Shown here piece after piece: positions 26,131 to 34,762 of a stretch of 41,844 nt of DNA (the first letter of the stretch is position 1; each line of letters begins with the position of its first letter). This stretch comes from Candidatus Acidiferrum typicum (GTDB lineage: Bacteria > Acidobacteriota > Terriglobia > Acidiferrales > UBA7541): assembly GCA_025463055.1 (NCBI GenBank), contig JAOAPV010000041.1:1-41844 (forward strand), written 5' to 3'. Both the position numbers and the translations under genes were made by a program. Below the pieces are notes generated by a model, which was not told where the DNA came from, searched no databases, and saw only the letters and a list, made by a program, of their open reading frames with translations.

Positions 26131-28106
26131 TATTTCAAGCGCGCGCCGACTTCTACGTCCTCGGTGAACGCGGCTAAAACTGGGCGACCTTCGGGGCCTA
26201 CGCTGGCGGCGACGATCATCCCGTTGGACTCGACGCCGCGCAGCTTGCGCGGGGCGAGGTTCACCACCACGACCACCTTGCGTCCCACCAGGGACTCCGG
26301 CTCGTAAAATTGAGCGATGCCGGCGCAAATCTGGCGCACTTCGCTGCCGATGTCGACCGTCAGCTTCAGCAGCTTATCCGCGCCAACAATGCGCTCGGCC
26401 GTTTTGACTTGGCCAACGCGCATCTCCACTTTTGCGAAATCTTCAATCGCGATCTTTTCGGGCGCGGTCTGTGACACCGCACCGGACGGACCCGGTCCCG
26501 CTGGCACGCTGGCGGTCGGCGCCGGAGTTACTGCAGGTTTCTGAGGTTCACTTTCCATCGCTTCCATCCTCTCCACAGCTTCTTGTTTTTCAATTCGCGG
26601 AAAAAGCCCTTCCGCTTTTGCAATCTTTGTTCCTGCGCGCAGGGTTCCCCACTGCAGGTCGTCAATTCCCTGCTCTCCCACGGAGCCGCTCTGGCCCAGG
26701 GCTCGCCACAGCTTTTCCGTCGCGGTAGGAATCACCGGATGGGCCAGCACAGCGACAACACGCAGGGTGTCGGCCGCAATCCACAGCACCGTTTCCAGTT
26801 GCGCGCGCTTCGCAGGATCTTCCGCGAGCGCCCACGGCTTTTGTTCCGAAATCAGCAAATCCACGTCCGTGATCAGACGCCAGATTTCCTCGAGCGCGCG
26901 CGTGAAGTGATACTGCTCGTAAAGCGAACGAACCTGCTGAATTCGCTCCGGCACGCGCCATGGCGCAAGCGAAATGGATAAATCAGCGCTGCCTTTCGGA
27001 AACGCGCCGCCGCAGTATTTCTCGATCATCGTCAGCGTGCGGCTCGCCAGATTGCCGAGACCGTTCGCAAGATCGCTGTTATATCGCTGCACCAAGGCGT
27101 CGTAGCTGAAATTGCCGTCCTGACCGAAGACAGTCTCCCGCAGCATGTAATAACGCAGCGCATCCATCCCAAGCACGTGCGCAATGGGGCGCGGCTGCAC
27201 AACGTTACCCTTGGACTTGCTCATCTTGCCGGCGTCAATCAGGAACCACCCGTGCGCCCACACCTGCTTCGGCACGGGCAGTCCCGCGGCCATCAGAAAT
27301 GCCGGCCAGTAAACGGTGTGAAAGCGAATGATATCTTTGCCGACGAGGTGCAAATCCGCGGGCCAGAAGCCCCGCCGCTCATATTCGGGACCGCCAACCG
27401 CGCTGAGGTACGCCGTAAGCGCGTCAAACCACACGTAAAACACGTGAGGCTCTTCACCGGGAACGGGAATGCCCCAGCGAATCGAAGTGCGCGTGATGCT
27501 CAGGTCTCGAAGACCACCTGCCACGAAACTGAGAATTTCGTTGCGCCGCGTTTCCGGCTGAATGAAATTAGGATTCTTCTTGTAAAAATCTAGAAGCGGT
27601 TGCTGAAACGCGGAGAGCTTGAAGAAATAGTTTTCTTCGGTGACCGTCTCCGTGGGCCGTCCGCAATCCGGGCAATTCTCTCCAGGTTTTACGTCTACAT
27701 ACGCGTTATCGTAAATGCAGTATTGCCCCGTGTAGTGCCCGGGGTAAACAAATCCGTTTTCGCGGCACAACTTGAACAGCCACTGCACCGTGCGCGCGTG
27801 CCGCACTTCCGTAGTGCGAATGAACTCATCCGCGGGAACACCCAACTCTTCCCACAAGGAACGCCACGCTTCCGCCATTTTGGCGACGAATTCCGATTCT
27901 GGCACGCCGGCCTTCTGCGCGGCGCGCTCGACATTGACGCCGTGCTCGTCTGTGCCGGTGGTCATCACGACTTCGTAGCCCTGCATGCGCTTGTAGCGGC
28001 GAATCGTGTCGGCGACGACGGTCGTGTAGGTGTGCCCGATGTGCGGCAAGCCGTTCGTGTAGTAGATCGGTGTGGTCAGATAAAACTTTGGTTTCGCTTG
28101 CGCCAT
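26130..28106 (-). CDS. metG: methionyl-tRNA synthetase with C-terminal tRNA-binding domain
   Basis: 658 residues. Class I synthetase charging tRNA-Met. HIGH is exact at 22-25 (GLPHIGHTYTT), KMSKS at about 293-297, and a CP-domain zinc knuckle is visible (QYCIYDNAYV ... ENCPDCGRPTE). The anticodon-binding domain follows, and after a Pro/Ala/Val-rich linker (about 545-570) comes the EMAPII/Trbp111-type tRNA-binding domain: DFAKVEMRVGQVKTAERIVGADKL, RQICAGIAQFY, VVVVNLAPRKLRGVESNGMIVAA. Start ATG at 28104-28106 lies 3 bases after the larC stop, so it is probably coupled to larC translation. Ribosome site is weak (ACTGAAAA). Confidence 0.98.
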   Translation of the reverse strand: MAQAKPKFYLTTPIYYTNGLPHIGHTYTTVVADTIRRYKRMQGYEVVMTTGTDEHGVNVERAAQKAGVPESEFVAKMAEAWRSLWEELGVPADEFIRTTEVRHARTVQWLFKLCRENGFVYPGHYTGQYCIYDNAYVDVKPGENCPDCGRPTETVTEENYFFKLSAFQQPLLDFYKKNPNFIQPETRRNEILSFVAGGLRDLSITRTSIRWGIPVPGEEPHVFYVWFDALTAYLSAVGGPEYERRGFWPADLHLVGKDIIRFHTVYWPAFLMAAGLPVPKQVWAHGWFLIDAGKMSKSKGNVVQPRPIAHVLGMDALRYYMLRETVFGQDGNFSYDALVQRYNSDLANGLGNLASRTLTMIEKYCGGAFPKGSADLSISLAPWRVPERIQQVRSLYEQYHFTRALEEIWRLITDVDLLISEQKPWALAEDPAKRAQLETVLWIAADTLRVVAVLAHPVIPTATEKLWRALGQSGSVGEQGIDDLQWGTLRAGTKIAKAEGLFPRIEKQEAVERMEAMESEPQKPAVTPAPTASVPAGPGPSGAVSQTAPEKIAIEDFAKVEMRVGQVKTAERIVGADKLLKLTVDIGSEVRQICAGIAQFYEPESLVGRKVVVVVNLAPRKLRGVESNGMIVAASVGPEGRPVLAAFTEDVEVGARLK

Positions 28107-28109
28107 TTT

Positions 28110-29297
28110 TCAGTTGTTCGCTGTTTGCTGCTCGTAATTGCGTAGCGCCTCATTAATAACGCGCTGCAGCGGCACGTTTTTTTCCTCGGCTAGTTTGCGG
28201 CAGTCTTCGTATTCGGGGGCAACGTGCAGAATGCGCCCGTTCACGCGGGACAACTTAACTCGCACTTCACCGAATTTTGTGTTCACCTTTACGGACTCGC
28301 GCGGAAGTACGCGCCGCTGGGCAGTATGGGTCCGAACGCCAAAAGTTGTTGTCTCCGCGAAAATGAGCGACATGAGCGTCTGTGCGTCGGCCGGCTTGCA
28401 CAAAACGGTGAGAAGTGTTCCGGGCCGGTTCTTCTTCATCTGCACCGGCGTGGTGAAAACGTCGAGCGCCCCTGCTGCCAGCGCCTTCTCCTGAAAATAT
28501 CCGTAAATCTGCGGGTTCATATCATCGAGATTTGCTTCAATGACGGTGATCTCTTGGTCGTACGTCGGCAAAGCTTTTTCGGTTGCTTCGCCAATCATGA
28601 TGCGCAACACATTCGGCTGGCCTTCGAGGTCCGCAGTGCCAGCGCCGTATCCAATCGCCGAAACACTCATCGCCGGCTGTGGACCAAATGAATCGCACAC
28701 CGTCGCAACGATTGCCGCGCCTGTCGGCGTGACCAACTCTCGCTGGACCCCATTCGAGTACGTGGGCTTGCCTTGCAGCAAATTCGCCGTTGCCGGAGCA
28801 GGCACCGGCAAAACGCCGTGCGCCATTTTCGCCGTTCCGCCGCCGACGTTCAGCGGCGAACACGCAAACCTCTCGATGCCAAGCGCGTGAAACGCGATGC
28901 ACGCGCCGACGATATCGACAATCGCGTCCACGGCGCCCACTTCGTGAAAATGAATTTTCTCGAGCGGCACATCGTGCACACGCGCTTCGGCTTCGCCCAG
29001 CTTCTGGAAAATGGCGGCCGCACGCTCGCGCACAGGAGGTGCAAGTTGCGAACTCTTCAAGATTTCCAAAATCGTGCTCAGCGAGCGATGCTTCTGCTGA
29101 TCCTCCGTCTTCACACGTGCGTAGGTCGCTGCCATGCCATTCTTCCAAACTTTTTGGGCGGACAGCTCCCACCCGGGCACCTGCAACCCCCGCAGCTCGC
29201 CCCGCAGATGATCGAGGTCGCAGCCGGCATCGAGCAGCGCGCCAAGAGTCATGTCGCCACTAATGCCCGAAAAGCAGTCAAAATACGCGAGTTTCAT
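28110..29297 (-). CDS. larC: nickel insertion protein LarC (nickel-pincer cofactor synthesis)
   Basis: 395 residues from the ATG at 29295-29297; a longer frame to 29321 adds an atypical MPRLWRTP. LarC is the CTP-dependent cyclometallase that inserts nickel into the pincer nucleotide. The N-terminus MKLAYFDCFSGISGDMTLGALLDAGC is diagnostic, followed by RSLSTILEILKSSQL, HFHEVGAVDAIVDIVGAC, GNGG-like VGGGTAKMAHGVLPVPAPAT, and the C-terminal half VIEANLDDMNPQIYGYF ... KKNRPGTLLTVLC. In Lactobacillus the protein is made by programmed frameshift from larC1 and larC2; here it is one continuous frame. It heads the run larC-metG-tatD-polyprenyl synthase. With larE 7 kb away it implies cofactor synthesis in this organism. 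Confidence 0.95.
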   Translation of the reverse strand: MKLAYFDCFSGISGDMTLGALLDAGCDLDHLRGELRGLQVPGWELSAQKVWKNGMAATYARVKTEDQQKHRSLSTILEILKSSQLAPPVRERAAAIFQKLGEAEARVHDVPLEKIHFHEVGAVDAIVDIVGACIAFHALGIERFACSPLNVGGGTAKMAHGVLPVPAPATANLLQGKPTYSNGVQRELVTPTGAAIVATVCDSFGPQPAMSVSAIGYGAGTADLEGQPNVLRIMIGEATEKALPTYDQEITVIEANLDDMNPQIYGYFQEKALAAGALDVFTTPVQMKKNRPGTLLTVLCKPADAQTLMSLIFAETTTFGVRTHTAQRRVLPRESVKVNTKFGEVRVKLSRVNGRILHVAPEYEDCRKLAEEKNVPLQRVINEALRNYEQQTANN

Positions 29298-29475
29298 GGG
29301 AGTACGCCACAACCGTGGCAAGCCTCGGGGCGGTTACGCCTGACCCGCAAGAAATGTGTCCGACGGGAGCATTTCGATACTATCGGCGGGGTGGCAGGGG
29401 TGTCAAATTGAAGCCGTCTCGGCTTCGACTTGAAGAGCGGCGAGGAGCGCGTGCCGGTCTCCTCTGAAACCCTTT

Positions 29476-29504
29476 TTGACCCCACGTGTCGCGCTCTCTA
29501 TACT
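29476..29504 (+). promoter_or_regulatory. sigma70-type promoter of argS
   Basis: TTGACC (29476-29481), 17-base spacer, TATACT (29499-29504). The start point would be about 29 bases before the argS start codon. This is the clearest -35/-10 pair in the window. Confidence 0.7.
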
Positions 29505-29539
29505 GTGGTGCCCTACTCGCCGGGGATGATTGAGGCTGC

Positions 29540-31552
29540 GTGTATCTAGAGATCACTACAAGATTCCGCGATGCTCTTGCGAAGCATATTCGCGCTAAGT
29601 ACCACCTGGAGCTGCCGATCGTGCTCGAGCGGCCGCCGAAGATTGAGATGGGCGAGGCAGCTTCGCCCGTTTGCTTTGAATTGGCGAAGCGGCTGAAGCG
29701 CGCGCCACGTCAGATCGCGCAGGAAATTCAGAACGCGCTGCCGCCTGTCCCGGGGGTCGCCAAGTTAGAGGTGGCCGGAGCAGGCTACTTAAATGCTTAC
29801 TTTGACCGTGGCGCATTCTGGGAAGCGGCCCAAACCGAAGCGAAAAGCGGAGATCGCAAGGACAGCCAAAATCGCCTGTCCCACAAAATTATTGTCGAGC
29901 ACACCAGCATTAACCCCAATAAGGCGGCGCACATCGGACACGTCCGAAATGCGGTCCTAGGCGACACCATGGCGCGCACGCTGCGGCAGGCCGGGCGCAA
30001 CGTGCAGGTGCAAAACTATATTGACAACACGGGCGTGCAAGTCGCGGACGTGGTCATCGGCTTTTTGCACATGGAGAAGCGCACTCCTGTCAGCGTGAAG
30101 ATGATGGCGATGGAACCGCGCTTCGATTATTACTGTTGGGATTTGTATGCGAAGACAACGCAATTTTTGGCGGAGAACAAGGAACAAGCCGCGAAACTGC
30201 GCGGCGATACGCTGAAAGCGATCGAAGAAGGGCGCGGCGAGGAAGCGGAAGTCGGGCAAGTGGTAGCGGATGCGATTGTCACTTGTCACTTGCGGACCAT
30301 GGCTCGGTTGGGGATTTTTTATCAGTTGCTGGCGCGCGAGAGCGAAATCTTGCATTTGCATTTTTGGGATTTGGCGTTTGCGAAGCTGAAGGAAACAGGC
30401 ACGATTCAGTTTGTAACCAGCGGAAAAATGGCCGGTTGCTGGGTGATGCCGTGGAAGGAAGAAAAATCAGGAGTTAATGCCGAGAGCGCGGACATCAAGA
30501 ACGCAGAAGGAACGGAGGAAGAAGAGAATACGCAGGACAAAATTATTGTGCGCTCGAATGGCACGGTTACCTACGTGGGGAAAGATATTGCCTATCAGCT
30601 CTGGAAATTTGGGCTGCTTGGTAAAGACTTTCATTATTCGAAATGGCCGAAGGCGCCCGAGGGCGAAGACGTCTGGTCGACAACGAGCGGCGAGAATGAT
30701 CCTCATGCTCCGCCCTTTGGAGCGCCGGCGAAGACCGTATACAACGTGATCGATGCGCGGCAGGCGTATTTGCAGGATGTTGTGGCGCAGGGGCTCCGCG
30801 GATTGGGACATGCCGAGGCCGCAGAGAATTCGATTCATTTGTCGTACGAGATTGTGGCACTGACGCCACGCTGTGCGGCGGAAATGGGATACGAGCTGTC
30901 GCCGGAGGAAGCGAAGAAACCATATGTTGAAGTGAGCGGACGCAAGGGACTTGGCGTAAAGGCGGATGATTTGATCGACCAACTGGAGGCGGCGGCGCTT
31001 GGCGAAGTGCAGCAGCGGCACGCGGAGATGACTCCTGAAGAACAAAAGAGCACGGCGCACGCCATTGCGGTTGGCGCGCTGCGCTTTTTCCTGCTGAAGT
31101 TCACACGCAACGCTATCATTGCCTTTGATTTCAAGGACGCCTTGAGCTTTGAGGGCGAGACGGGTCCGTATTGCCAATACGCGGTGGTGCGCATCCGCGG
31201 AATTCGTCGCAAAGGCGTGGAAGCCGGCGCGGCGCGTGTCGCGGTAACGCCGGAAACGGCACAGAAGTTCTTAGCCGGGACAGAAGGCAATGGATTGTGG
31301 GAAGTGTTGCTGGCGGCGGGTTCGCTGGACTATGCCGTGGATGCCGCGATAGTCGCGCAAGAGCCGGCATTCGTTGCGAAGTATGCGTTCCAATTGGCGC
31401 AAGCGTTCAACAATTTTTACCACAAGCATCACATCTTGTCGGAAGCCGATGAGCAGAAGCGCGCATTTTTATTGGGTTTGACGGAATTGGTGGAAGCGCA
31501 ATTGGTGCGCGCATTAAATTTGATGGGGATCGACGCACCGGAGAAAATGTAG
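29540..31552 (+). CDS. argS: arginyl-tRNA synthetase
   Basis: 670 residues, longer than the usual 560-590. Start is GTG at 29540 with GAGG 5 bases upstream. Class I motifs: the HIGH equivalent in NPNKAAHIGHVRNAVLGDTMAR, the QVQNYIDNTGVQ block, and the KMSKS-region equivalent VSGRKGLGVKADDL. LRFFLLKFTRNAIIAFDFKDALSFEGETGPYCQYA and the DALR-type C-terminus (FQLAQAFNNFYHKHHIL) confirm ArgRS. Part of the extra length is a charged, low-complexity insertion at about residues 310-335 (NAESADIKNAEGTEEEE), just before the IVRSNGTVTYVGKDIAYQLWKF motif. It ends 6 bases before the convergent agmatinase-like gene. Confidence 0.97.
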   Translation: MYLEITTRFRDALAKHIRAKYHLELPIVLERPPKIEMGEAASPVCFELAKRLKRAPRQIAQEIQNALPPVPGVAKLEVAGAGYLNAYFDRGAFWEAAQTEAKSGDRKDSQNRLSHKIIVEHTSINPNKAAHIGHVRNAVLGDTMARTLRQAGRNVQVQNYIDNTGVQVADVVIGFLHMEKRTPVSVKMMAMEPRFDYYCWDLYAKTTQFLAENKEQAAKLRGDTLKAIEEGRGEEAEVGQVVADAIVTCHLRTMARLGIFYQLLARESEILHLHFWDLAFAKLKETGTIQFVTSGKMAGCWVMPWKEEKSGVNAESADIKNAEGTEEEENTQDKIIVRSNGTVTYVGKDIAYQLWKFGLLGKDFHYSKWPKAPEGEDVWSTTSGENDPHAPPFGAPAKTVYNVIDARQAYLQDVVAQGLRGLGHAEAAENSIHLSYEIVALTPRCAAEMGYELSPEEAKKPYVEVSGRKGLGVKADDLIDQLEAAALGEVQQRHAEMTPEEQKSTAHAIAVGALRFFLLKFTRNAIIAFDFKDALSFEGETGPYCQYAVVRIRGIRRKGVEAGAARVAVTPETAQKFLAGTEGNGLWEVLLAAGSLDYAVDAAIVAQEPAFVAKYAFQLAQAFNNFYHKHHILSEADEQKRAFLLGLTELVEAQLVRALNLMGIDAPEKM

Positions 31553-31558
31553 CGTGCA

Positions 31559-32560
31559 TCAATGAAAAGCGGCGCCGAGGAGATCGACCAGTAGCCGAAT
31601 GGCGGTCTGTGCGGTTCGGCCGCTGGGGTCGCGATAGGGATTTACTTCGACTATATCCACACCTACCAGTTTTCCTTTTTTCGGAATTCCCAACATTAGT
31701 TCATCTATTTCAGGGAACGTCAGGCCACCAGGTTCTAGAGTTCCGGTGCCGGGCGCTAGTGTGGGGTCCATGGAATCGATGTCAAACGTTACGTATATAT
31801 TTTCGCTCTGAGGTATAGCTTCCAGGGCCGCGGAGACGCCGCGGCGATGTATTTCTTCGCCGGTCACAATTCTTGTTCCTAGCGCTTTCGCGTTACCGGC
31901 CGCTTCCGGATCATTGGCAATGCCGCGCATGCCGAGCTGAACGATTTTCTTAACGGAGGGCAGTTTCGCTACGCGGAGCACCCACGAAGCGTGATCGAGG
32001 TTACCCTTCGCGCCATTCCAAGTGTCGAGGTGCGCATCGATATGCACGACGGTGAGCGGCACGTCGTATGCGCGAATCACAGGGAAGGTGATGCTGTGGT
32101 CGCCACCCAGGATAATCGGAAATGATTTCTTGGCGAGAATCGCTTTGACCGCCTCTGTAATTTTCTGGCCAGTTTCGGCAGGCACGGTCGGATAGACGAT
32201 CACGTCGCCGACGTCTACCCAGTGCTTGCCCTTAAGCAGTGTGCGGTCCCCATCAATGTAATAAAAGCCTTCGGTGAGATCGTGCGCATATTCCTGCGAA
32301 TTCTCGCGTAAATCGCGCGGGCCGTAGCGCTCCCCCGGCTGTCCCCAAGTCCCTTCATCAAAGGGAACACCAAGCACCGCGAAATCCGCATTGAGCTTCG
32401 CGAGATCGGGCTGATACGGCGCGCTAAGAAATGTCCTGATACCCACAAACGTGGGGGCAGTCTGCGCCGGAGTCGATACCGGCAGCACGATCAACAGCGC
32501 TCCTAGTAGCCAAGTCGCGCAGGTACGCTTACACACTAGAAATTTTTGAGTTCTGAGCAT
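31559..32560 (-). CDS. exported agmatinase/arginase-family ureohydrolase
   Basis: 333 residues from the ATG at 32558-32560. Ureohydrolase fold with both manganese-binding motifs: GGDHS, HIDAHLDTW, and YVTFDIDSMDPTLAPGTGTLEPGG. Residue spacing and GVPFDEGTWGQPGERYGPRDLREN are like agmatinase (agmatine to putrescine and urea) more than arginase. The N-terminus is a clear signal peptide (basic KFLVCKRT, hydrophobic WLLGALLIVLPV, cleavage near TPAQ), which is unusual for this cytosolic family. It may therefore act outside the cytoplasm on guanidino compounds. It follows pepA on the same strand with a 63-base gap and converges with argS. Confidence 0.88.
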   Translation of the reverse strand: MLRTQKFLVCKRTCATWLLGALLIVLPVSTPAQTAPTFVGIRTFLSAPYQPDLAKLNADFAVLGVPFDEGTWGQPGERYGPRDLRENSQEYAHDLTEGFYYIDGDRTLLKGKHWVDVGDVIVYPTVPAETGQKITEAVKAILAKKSFPIILGGDHSITFPVIRAYDVPLTVVHIDAHLDTWNGAKGNLDHASWVLRVAKLPSVKKIVQLGMRGIANDPEAAGNAKALGTRIVTGEEIHRRGVSAALEAIPQSENIYVTFDIDSMDPTLAPGTGTLEPGGLTFPEIDELMLGIPKKGKLVGVDIVEVNPYRDPSGRTAQTAIRLLVDLLGAAFH

Positions 32561-32623
32561 TAGCAACGCGCGATTCTACTGACTCTCGGCAGATGCGCAA
32601 CGAATCAATCGAAGCGCTCAAGC

Positions 32624-34114
32624 TCAATAAGACATCACGAGATTGATTAGTGTGCGCAGGGCTACGCCGGTGGGGCCTTTGGCGAGCCAGGGTTTGGCGT
32701 CGTCATTCCAGGCCGTGCCGGCTATGTCGAGGTGAATCCACGGTGAGTCGCCAGTGAATTCCTTAATGAACATGGCGCCGGTAATAGCGCCGCCGCCTTT
32801 GCCGCTGCCGATGTTCTGGATATCGGCGACCGTACCTTTGATGAACTCGCGATATTCATCGTCGAGCGGCATTTGCCACATTTTTTCCCCGGCAGCCTTT
32901 GCGCTCGCGAGAAACTTGTCCGTAAAGGCCTGGTCGGAGCCAAACACGCCGACGTTGACGTTGGCGAGGGCAACCACGATGGCGCCGGTAAGTGTAGCAG
33001 CATCAATCAAATGCGTCGCGCCGAGCTGCTTGGCGTAATGAATGCCGTCCGCCAGGATTAAGCGCCCCTCGGCATCGGTGTTGAGCACCTCAATGGTCTT
33101 GCCGGACATTGCGGTCTGAATGTCGCCGGGCTTTTGCGCGCGCCCACCCGGCATGTTCTCCGTGCTGGGCACCACGCAAATTACTTTGACGTTTGGCTTT
33201 AGTGCCGCGAGGGCACGCATCACGCCGAGCATGGTGGCACCGCCCGCCATGTCGTACTTCATTTTTTCCATGCCGTCAGATGGCTTGATGGAAATGCCGC
33301 CGGTATCGAAGGTAACCGCTTTTCCGATGAGGCCGATGACGGGAGCGCCAGGCTTGGGATTGGGCGGCGTATAGGTGATGACCATCATGCGCGGCGGCTC
33401 GACGCTGCCCTGCGCCACGCTGAGGAGAGCACCCATTTTCAGATCGGCGATGCGCTTTTCGTCGAGAATGTCGACGGCTAGCCCAGCTTCTTTCGCCATA
33501 GCTTCCGCTTTTTCGGCCAAAGTCTTTGGAGTCAGTTTGTTGGAAGGCTCGTTGACCAGATCGCGAGCAAAATTCTGCGCATCGGCGATCACGCGACCGC
33601 GCGCCAGACCTTTTTCAGCCGCAGCGCGATCCTGCTCGGGAAAGCCGGCCAGACTAATGGAATCGACGGACTTGACGTCTTTCTTGTCCGTTTTGTACTT
33701 GTCGGATTCAAAATTCGCGGTGAGCGCGCCCTCGGCAACGGCTTGCGCAACAGCTTCCACCGATTCGTTTTCGCGCAGAACAAACGCGAACTGCTTCACA
33801 CCACGTGACTTAAGATAACGCAGCGCAGCACCGGCGACCTTGCGGAGCACGGCGGTATCGAATTTCTCGCGCTTCCCTGCTCCCACCAACAGCAAGCGAG
33901 AGCTTTTCAGGCCACGCGGCGCGTGTACCAACGTCATTTCCAACGTCTTACCGGTAAGTTCGCTACCGGTGGCCAGCTTGCGCAGCAGCCCCTCGGTAAA
34001 TTGATCGAGTTCCGCGATACGGCCTTGCACGGGGTCCTTGTCTTCAAAGACATACGAGACCAAGGCATCGGTCTCGAGCGTAGCAAACGGCTTTGTTTCC
34101 AACGTGATCTGCAT
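32624..34114 (-). CDS. pepA: leucyl aminopeptidase (M17)
   Basis: 496 residues, full length. Two-zinc cytosolic aminopeptidase removing N-terminal residues from peptides. The N-terminal alpha/beta domain is less conserved (DKDPVQGRIAELDQFTEGLL). The catalytic domain has GKAVTFDTGGISIKPSDGMEKMKYDMAGGA (Lys and Asp ligands), the signature NTDAEGRLILADGIHYA, and GAIVVALANVNVGVFGSD. The end VALRTLINLVMSY is usual. It starts 8 bases after the smpB stop and so forms an operon with smpB, with the exported agmatinase-like gene next. Confidence 0.97.
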   Translation of the reverse strand: MQITLETKPFATLETDALVSYVFEDKDPVQGRIAELDQFTEGLLRKLATGSELTGKTLEMTLVHAPRGLKSSRLLLVGAGKREKFDTAVLRKVAGAALRYLKSRGVKQFAFVLRENESVEAVAQAVAEGALTANFESDKYKTDKKDVKSVDSISLAGFPEQDRAAAEKGLARGRVIADAQNFARDLVNEPSNKLTPKTLAEKAEAMAKEAGLAVDILDEKRIADLKMGALLSVAQGSVEPPRMMVITYTPPNPKPGAPVIGLIGKAVTFDTGGISIKPSDGMEKMKYDMAGGATMLGVMRALAALKPNVKVICVVPSTENMPGGRAQKPGDIQTAMSGKTIEVLNTDAEGRLILADGIHYAKQLGATHLIDAATLTGAIVVALANVNVGVFGSDQAFTDKFLASAKAAGEKMWQMPLDDEYREFIKGTVADIQNIGSGKGGGAITGAMFIKEFTGDSPWIHLDIAGTAWNDDAKPWLAKGPTGVALRTLINLVMSY

Positions 34115-34122
34115 GACTGTGG

Positions 34123-34629
34123 TTATCGCCTCCGATTGCGATACATAGCTTGTTCTGCTTCCCTGCGAGCGTCCTTGTTGCGCTCATCCTCCCGACGGTC
34201 CCAAGTCTTCTTGCCTTGCGCCAAGGCGATCTCGCACTTGGCAATGCCGTCGCGAAAGTATATGCGCAGAGGAATTACGGTCAAACCCTTGGCCTCGGTG
34301 CGGCCGGCCAGCTTGTGAATTTCGTTCTTGTGCAGCAGTAGCTTGCGCGAGCCGAGTGGTTCGTGATTCCAAGGGCCTCCGGGCATGTACTGGGCGATGT
34401 GCGCGTTTACGAGCCAGGGACCACTCGGCTTGAAATCCACGAACGCATCTCGGATATTCGCCTTTCCTTCGCGAAGAGCTTTCACTTCCGTGCCATGAAG
34501 CACGAGCCCAGCTTCATATCGATCAAGCAAATGGTAATTGTAGGAGGCGGAGCGGTTCTGCGCCACCACCTGCTCTTTGCTTTTTTCGGCCTTTTCGGTC
34601 TTTTTCGGTGGCTTCGGCACTAGGTCCAA
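34123..34629 (-). CDS. smpB: SsrA-binding protein SmpB
   Basis: 168 residues if started at the TTG at 34627-34629, about 165 from the GTG at 34618-34620; neither has a strong ribosome site. SmpB brings tmRNA to stalled ribosomes for trans-translation. The oligonucleotide-binding barrel is clear: NRSASYNYHLLDRYEAGLVLHGTEVKALREGKANIRDAFV, then LLLHKNEIHKL and GLTVIPLRIYFRDGIAKCEIALAQGKKTWDRRE, with the basic C-terminal tail RREAEQAMYRNRRR that enters the decoding centre. The N-terminal extension is Lys-rich. The ssrA gene is not in the window. On this strand TTGCAT-N18-TAAGAT upstream is a possible promoter. pepA follows after 8 bases. Confidence 0.96.
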   Translation of the reverse strand: MDLVPKPPKKTEKAEKSKEQVVAQNRSASYNYHLLDRYEAGLVLHGTEVKALREGKANIRDAFVDFKPSGPWLVNAHIAQYMPGGPWNHEPLGSRKLLLHKNEIHKLAGRTEAKGLTVIPLRIYFRDGIAKCEIALAQGKKTWDRREDERNKDARREAEQAMYRNRRR

Positions 34630-34699
34630 TCACGTAGCGGCACAACTAAATCTTAGCTGTGAGGGGTTACTGTATGCAAGACAGCCAACCCGCCGTACC

Positions 34700-34728
34700 T
34701 TGCCCGACCTCTAACCCGATGCTAGACT
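34700..34728 (+). promoter_or_regulatory. candidate promoter of the secretin gene
   Basis: TTGCCC (34700-34705), 17-base spacer, TAGACT (34723-34728), about 35 bases before the ATG of the secretin gene, which is preceded by a GGAG ribosome site. Confidence 0.45.
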
Positions 34729-34762
34729 CGATTTCGCTTATTTTGAAAAAAATGGAGAGTGC

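Noticed and set aside
28110-29297. programmed frameshift in larC as in Lactobacillus
   Set aside because: The frame is continuous through both halves.
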